Part shown: positions 33,693 to 37,247 of the stretch, one piece after another
Numbering within the stretch: position 1 is the first letter of the stretch
Layout: each line of letters opens with the position of its first letter
Source of the DNA: JBCBJZ01 sp038522635
GTDB lineage: Bacteria; Pseudomonadota; Alphaproteobacteria; Rhizobiales; Hyphomicrobiaceae
DNA length: 37,247 nt
Direction of reading: 5' to 3'
NCBI GenBank assembly: GCA_038522635.1
Contig: JBCBJZ010000014.1
Location: 1-37,247 of the forward strand
Translations under genes and position numbers: made by a program
The notes under the pieces: generated by a model
Database searches by the model: none
What the model was told of the DNA's origin: nothing
Seen by the model: only the letters and a program-made list of their open reading frames with translations

Positions 33693-34865
33693 ATGAGCAC
33701 CACCGAGCAGGCCCCCGATAAGCTGCCGCACTACGTGTCAGACGTCGCGTTCGAACCGGGCAAACAAGAAGCGCTGACGCCTGAGCTGGAAGCTTACTAT
33801 CTCGCGTCCGCGCGGCAGATGATGTGGTGGCGGTTCAAACGGCACAAGCTGGCCATGTTCAGCGCGCTGCTCCTGATCATCGCCTACCTTTCGATCCTGA
33901 TCATCGAAGTGCTTGCGCCCTACGAACTGCATACGCGCAACGCTGACTTCATCCACGCGCCACCGCAAATGGTGCGCATTTTCCACGACGGCAGCCTGCG
34001 CACGCCGTTCGTCTACCCGCTCAAGTATCGCCTCAACATGGACAACCTGAAGCGGGAGTACACCAACGATACCGCGCGCCCGCAGCCGCTGCGCTTCTTC
34101 TGCCGCGGCGATGCCTACCGGTTTTGGGGGATGTGGGAAGGCAACGTGCACCTGGTCTGCCCGCCCAAGGGCGGGACGCTCTACCTGCTTGGCACCGACC
34201 GGCTGGGGCGTGATCTGTTTTCGCGCATTTTGTACGGTGCACGCATTTCGCTCACCATCGGCCTTGTCGGGATCGCGGTCTCATTCGTGCTGGGCATCGT
34301 GATCGGCGGCATCGCCGGCTTCTTCGGCGGCATCGTCGACAACCTCATCATGCGATTGATCGAGATCCTGAGGTCGCTGCCCGAGTTACCGCTTTGGATG
34401 GCGCTATCGGCGGCACTCCCTGCCAACTGGAGTCCGATCCTCATCTATTTTGGGATCACGATCATTCTAGGCTTGCTCGAGTGGCCCGGGCTTGCGCGCG
34501 CGGTCAGATCGAAGTTGCTGTCGCTGCGCCAGGAAGACTTTGCCGTGGCAAGCAAGTTGATGGGCGCCAAGCCGGGCCACATCATCGGGCGGCACTTGAT
34601 CCCCAACTTCATGAGCCATCTCATCGCATCGGCGACGCTGGCGGTGCCCGCCATGATCCTGGGCGAAACCGCGCTCAGTTTCCTAGGCCTTGGGCTGCGG
34701 CCGCCCGTCACCAGTTGGGGTGTGCTTCTGGCTGAAGCACAAAACGTTGAAGCGATCGCGCTTTACCCCTGGCTGCTGTTCCCGATGGTGCCGGTGGTGG
34801 TGACAACGCTGGCGTTCAACTTCATGGGCGATGGCATGCGCGACGCCGCCGATCCGTACAATTGA
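33693..34865 (+). CDS. Peptide-type ABC importer permease 2 (DppC/OppC type), with extra periplasmic segment
   Basis: 390 residues, about 80 more than a typical DppC. After the first membrane segment (about 55-75) comes an extra periplasmic stretch of about 90 residues (HTRNADFIHAPP to LVCPPKGGT) before the normal GTDRLGRDLFSRILYGARISL. The core has five more segments, the coupling loop VASKLMGAKPGHIIGRHLIPN and the C-terminal FNFMGDGMRDAADPY ending. The insert contains two Cys residues (FFCRGD and LVCPP) that may form a disulfide. It begins 14 bases after permease 1 and overlaps the DUF3095 gene by four bases. The enlarged periplasmic part may match the enlarged binding protein. Confidence 0.92.
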   Translation: MSTTEQAPDKLPHYVSDVAFEPGKQEALTPELEAYYLASARQMMWWRFKRHKLAMFSALLLIIAYLSILIIEVLAPYELHTRNADFIHAPPQMVRIFHDGSLRTPFVYPLKYRLNMDNLKREYTNDTARPQPLRFFCRGDAYRFWGMWEGNVHLVCPPKGGTLYLLGTDRLGRDLFSRILYGARISLTIGLVGIAVSFVLGIVIGGIAGFFGGIVDNLIMRLIEILRSLPELPLWMALSAALPANWSPILIYFGITIILGLLEWPGLARAVRSKLLSLRQEDFAVASKLMGAKPGHIIGRHLIPNFMSHLIASATLAVPAMILGETALSFLGLGLRPPVTSWGVLLAEAQNVEAIALYPWLLFPMVPVVVTTLAFNFMGDGMRDAADPYN

Positions 34866-36079
34866 CGCAGGCGCGCACTGCACTGCACGCCTGGTTCGAG
34901 GCGATCACGCCTTTCACGCGGTTCAGCGATGTGACGCACGCGGCTCACTACCGCGCCGCGCCTGACGATGCCCTATTCGGCATCACCGACGTTGTGAACT
35001 CGACCGCATCGATCGACGCCGGGCGCTACAAGGCCGTCAACGTGGCGGGCGCCGCAGCGATCAGCGCCTTGATGAACGCCTTGGACGGCCGCCCGTTTCC
35101 ATTCGTTTTCGGCGGCGATGGCGCGTCCTTCCTGGTGGACGCTGACGACGAGGCGCTCGCGCGGCACACGTTGGGTGCCACCGCAGCCTTTGTCCGCGAC
35201 AACCTCGATCTCGAGCTGCGATGCGGGCTTTATCCGTTGGCGCAGTTGCGTGCGGATGGCCACGACGTGCGCGTCGCCCGCTACGCCCCCTCACCACACG
35301 TGAGCTACGCCATGATCACCGGCGGCGGGGCGCGCCATGCGGAAACTCAATTAAAGGCGGGGATCGGCACGGTCGCGCCTGCCGATAGCGGTGTTGCTCC
35401 CGATTTGACCGGGCTCTCCTGCCGATGGCAACCGTTGGCCGCCCGCCGCGGCGTGATCGCTTCGGTGATCGTTGAGCCCACGGAAGATGCGACACCTGCA
35501 AGCTTTGCCGCGATCGCCAACAGCTTGCTTGAGCGTGTCAGCGGTCGTTTGGCCGCGCCGTTCGAAGATACCGCCGGCGGGCCCGATGGCGTCACGCCTC
35601 AAGACGCGTCACCAGCGCTCGATGCCTTGCGCTTCGGGCCCGATCACCAAGCGCAGGACCTTGAGATCGCGATCCGCGCCAGCGATGGACGCCCTCGCGA
35701 CTTTCATCGTCGCGCGTTGCGGCGCTTCCTCTGGATCGCACGCACGGTCTTCGCCTTTGGCCTCAAGGTTGGCGCTTTCGATCCCCGTCGCTACCGGGCG
35801 GTGACCGCGACCAACACCGACTTTCGTAAATTCGATGACGGTCTGCGCATGACGCTTGATTGCGCGCCCGATCGCCTTGATGCCATCGAGGCCTATTTGG
35901 CCGAGGCCCGCGCTGCCGGGCTTGTGCGCTACGGCATACATCGCCAGCAGCACGCGCTGATGACGTGCATTGTCCCCGCGCAGGACCGTGACGATCACAT
36001 GCATTTTCTCGATGGCGCCGGCGGCGGCTACGCCCAGGCGGCCGCCAACCTGAAGCGCGCTGGCGATCATATGCTTTAG
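34862..36079 (+). CDS. DUF3095 family protein with class III cyclase-like motifs
   Basis: 405 residues. FGITDVVNSTASIDAGRYKAVNVAGAAAI (39-67) and FPFVFGGDGASFLVD (79-93) are the marks of DUF3095. They also resemble the two metal-Asp motifs of class III nucleotide cyclases (FxDIxGST and GDGxxA), with Asp43 and Asp86 at the matching places. Whether the protein makes a cyclic nucleotide is not known from the sequence. Start is TTG at 34862, overlapping the permease stop (TTGA); no ATG lies near enough. The TAG stop is formed by the end of repeat copy C. A stand-alone cyclic-nucleotide-binding protein lies in the same locus, so a signal-producer and sensor pair is conceivable. Confidence 0.82.
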   Translation: MTQARTALHAWFEAITPFTRFSDVTHAAHYRAAPDDALFGITDVVNSTASIDAGRYKAVNVAGAAAISALMNALDGRPFPFVFGGDGASFLVDADDEALARHTLGATAAFVRDNLDLELRCGLYPLAQLRADGHDVRVARYAPSPHVSYAMITGGGARHAETQLKAGIGTVAPADSGVAPDLTGLSCRWQPLAARRGVIASVIVEPTEDATPASFAAIANSLLERVSGRLAAPFEDTAGGPDGVTPQDASPALDALRFGPDHQAQDLEIAIRASDGRPRDFHRRALRRFLWIARTVFAFGLKVGAFDPRRYRAVTATNTDFRKFDDGLRMTLDCAPDRLDAIEAYLAEARAAGLVRYGIHRQQHALMTCIVPAQDRDDHMHFLDGAGGGYAQAAANLKRAGDHML

Positions 36080-36179
36080 AGTTCATCCGCATCAGGTGGA
36101 CTCACCTGAGGCGAAAGATGAACGGCAAAACAAAAACTTAGATGTCGGTTATGCTTCGATCTGAAGCGAACCGACTCTA
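36077..36179. repeat. 103-bp TA-bounded double-hairpin repeat, copy C
   Basis: Opposite orientation to copies A and B, same length. TAGAGTTCATCCGC at the left end supplies the TAG stop codon of the DUF3095 gene, and the right end is CGAACCGACTCTA. The CAGGTG/CACCTG hairpin is intact and the second hairpin partly mismatched. A short look-alike (ACTTGAAGCGAACTGCATC) stands about 30 bases further right and may be a remnant of another copy. Confidence 0.9.
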
Positions 36180-36396
36180 GGTGGCATGGGCCCCGTTCCT
36201 CGTTCCCGCAACTTGAAGCGAACTGCATCAGGTTGATCAGCGCGTTAACGCTTCGACCATGCGGCCGTCTCGCACCTGCCCTGGAGGCATCACGAGGCAT
36301 CGCGCTTGCACTTGGCTTTGATGAACGACCCGACATGGCCGCGCATCTTTTAGGGCGCGCCGTGTTCGTCATCACGCCAACACAGCGCGAACGTCC
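36180..36396. other. Intergenic region before the thioredoxin-fold gene
   Basis: 217 bases after repeat copy C with no credible gene. It holds a possible repeat remnant near 36210-36230 and the palindrome GCGTTAACGC near 36242. The promoter of the thioredoxin-fold gene probably lies here, but no clear -35/-10 pair was seen. Confidence 0.4.
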
Positions 36397-36900
36397 ATGA
36401 ACGATACGCCTCCAACACCCCCGACGGCCCGATTTGGCATCCGTCGCCCGCTCATCTGGTCCGCAGCCGTCGGCGTACTGATGGCCACCTCACTTGCGCT
36501 CGCGCCACTTCACGCCGCGCGCAGCCCCGTGCCAGCACCGCCAAGCGCAACCGCCAAACCCGCCGGTCCTGTCAAACCCGTCAGTCCCGTCGCACGGCCT
36601 GACCTCATGTTGCTCGTCTTTGAGGCCCAAGGGTGCCGCTATTGCCCGCGGGTGCGCAGCCACGATGTGCCCACGTTCAGGGCGGCCGTTGATCTGCCCG
36701 AGATCGCCGTGCGCTACGTGGATGCAAGCGACCTCGACCACACGGCCCTCGCATTGCGCGCGCCGCTCCGCCTGGTGCCGACCGTCATTTTGATGCAGCA
36801 TGGCCGTGAGATCGGGCGTATCAGCGGCTATGTCGGGCCGCGCCGGTTTCTCTCCCGCCTGCGCGTGCTGCTTGAGGCGACCGGCCCGCTTCCCGAGTGA
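36397..36900 (+). CDS. Secreted or membrane-anchored thioredoxin-fold protein
   Basis: 167 residues. A hydrophobic segment at about 18-40 (LIWSAAVGVLMATSLALAPLHAA) acts as a signal or anchor, followed by a Pro/Ala-rich linker. The thioredoxin-like domain has a redox motif CRYC (Cys80-Cys83) and the cis-Pro region RLVPTVILM (128-136). GREIGRISGYVG then gives the last strands. The CxxC is followed by Pro rather than preceded by Trp, as in the SoxW/DsbE-like group. It probably reduces or oxidises disulfides in the periplasm. The small membrane protein follows after 23 bases. Confidence 0.82.
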   Translation: MNDTPPTPPTARFGIRRPLIWSAAVGVLMATSLALAPLHAARSPVPAPPSATAKPAGPVKPVSPVARPDLMLLVFEAQGCRYCPRVRSHDVPTFRAAVDLPEIAVRYVDASDLDHTALALRAPLRLVPTVILMQHGREIGRISGYVGPRRFLSRLRVLLEATGPLPE

Positions 36901-36923
36901 CGCTTGCTGAAGGACCAAACGAC

Positions 36924-37121
36924 ATGACCGCTTGGAAGCCCTTACTGTGGGCCATCCTGATCGCATTTTCGATCAACGCGTTTCCGGCGTTCATGGCGTT
37001 TGTCGTTGGTGATCAAGGCTGGGTCAGCGCGGGCTGGGCGCTGTATTTCTTTCTGATCCCACTTGGCGCGCTGATCCTTGTGGTTGGTCTTATTTGGTCG
37101 ATCATCCGCGCGTGGAGGTGA
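36924..37121 (+). CDS. Small membrane protein, two predicted membrane segments
   Basis: 65 residues. Two hydrophobic stretches, PLLWAILIAFSINAFPAFMAFVV (6-28) and WALYFFLIPLGALILVVGLIWSI (37-60), with a short GDQGW loop and a basic C-terminus (RAWR). AAGGA stands ahead of this ATG; a GTG at 36897 overlapping the previous stop is a weaker choice. No family recognised. It is probably co-transcribed with the thioredoxin-fold gene. Confidence 0.6.
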   Translation: MTAWKPLLWAILIAFSINAFPAFMAFVVGDQGWVSAGWALYFFLIPLGALILVVGLIWSIIRAWR

Positions 37122-37169
37122 GGCGGCAACGGTATCTTTGCCCGTGCCCGCCATCGGTCCCATCGACAG

Positions 37170-37235
37170 TTAGATCATCGGGCGATTTATCGGGATCACC
37201 ACAGGTGAGCCCGAAATCGCCCAAAGATGATCTAA
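37170..37235. repeat. 66-bp near-perfect palindromic element
   Basis: TTAGATCATC-GGGCGATTT-TCGGG-TCACC, a loop of about three bases, then the mirrored GGTGAGCCCG-AAATCGCCC-GATGATCTAA. The arms are about 31 bases with a few mismatches and bulges. Both ends carry TTAG/CTAA. No T-run follows directly, and it differs in sequence from the 103-bp family. It may be an intergenic palindromic repeat or a very short MITE-like element; it could also stop transcription from the small membrane-protein gene. Confidence 0.8.
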
Positions 37236-37247
37236 TCTTAAAGTGCA

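Noticed and set aside
1..37247. CRISPR array, tRNA, rRNA or prophage/integron signs
   Set aside because: No regularly spaced repeats, no cloverleaf or rRNA-like stretches, and no integrase or transposase reading frame were seen.

Overview
GC-rich, densely coding DNA with a mix of genes that points to an Alphaproteobacterium: a CrtW-type carotenoid ketolase with CrtB and CrtY, OPX/Wzc-type polysaccharide export genes, COG4671-type glycosyltransferases, several Dpp/Opp ABC components and a DUF3095 protein. This is inferred from gene content only; the window has no rRNA or tRNA. Many long antisense ORFs are by-products of high GC and were discarded.

Left part (1-7809): the end of an ABC ATPase gene, its ABC-2 permease and crtW form a tight rightward group. 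crtB and crtY run leftward and converge on crtW, which suggests ketocarotenoid synthesis; crtE, crtI and crtZ are not in the window. Then come a 3-hydroxyisobutyrate dehydrogenase-family oxidoreductase (left), a divergent glyoxalase-like VOC protein and a small secreted or anchored protein.

Centre-left (7810-17023): an AT-richer leader precedes a polysaccharide-export operon (OPX lipoprotein, outer-membrane beta-barrel, Wzc-like chain-length regulator/BY-kinase with a tyrosine-free disordered tail). A short-chain dehydrogenase follows. Leftward lie a pair of peptide-type ABC ATPases without permeases and a class II aldolase/adducin-family protein.

Centre (17075-20420): a small stand-alone cyclic-nucleotide-binding protein and a very unusual 903-residue ABC exporter-like protein. 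Every ATPase motif of its nucleotide-binding domain is lost, and the domain is split by an insert of about 345 residues with repeated segments.

Right part (20790-36079): divergent from the pseudo-ABC gene, eleven genes run rightward with overlaps or short gaps: four glycosyltransferases (two COG4671-like paralogues, two GT4-type), a polysaccharide deacetylase-like protein, a fused double ABC ATPase, a two-part FkbM methyltransferase, a large peptide-binding protein, two permeases and a DUF3095 protein with cyclase-like motifs. The layout links surface glycan assembly, a peptide-type importer and possible cyclic-nucleotide signalling in one locus. After it come a thioredoxin-fold protein and a small membrane protein.

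Non-coding structure: three 103-bp copies and one decayed copy of a TA-bounded, double-hairpin repeat. In all three full copies one end supplies the TAG stop codon of the neighbouring gene (crtB, the pseudo-ABC gene, the DUF3095 gene). A different 66-bp near-perfect palindrome lies at the right edge.
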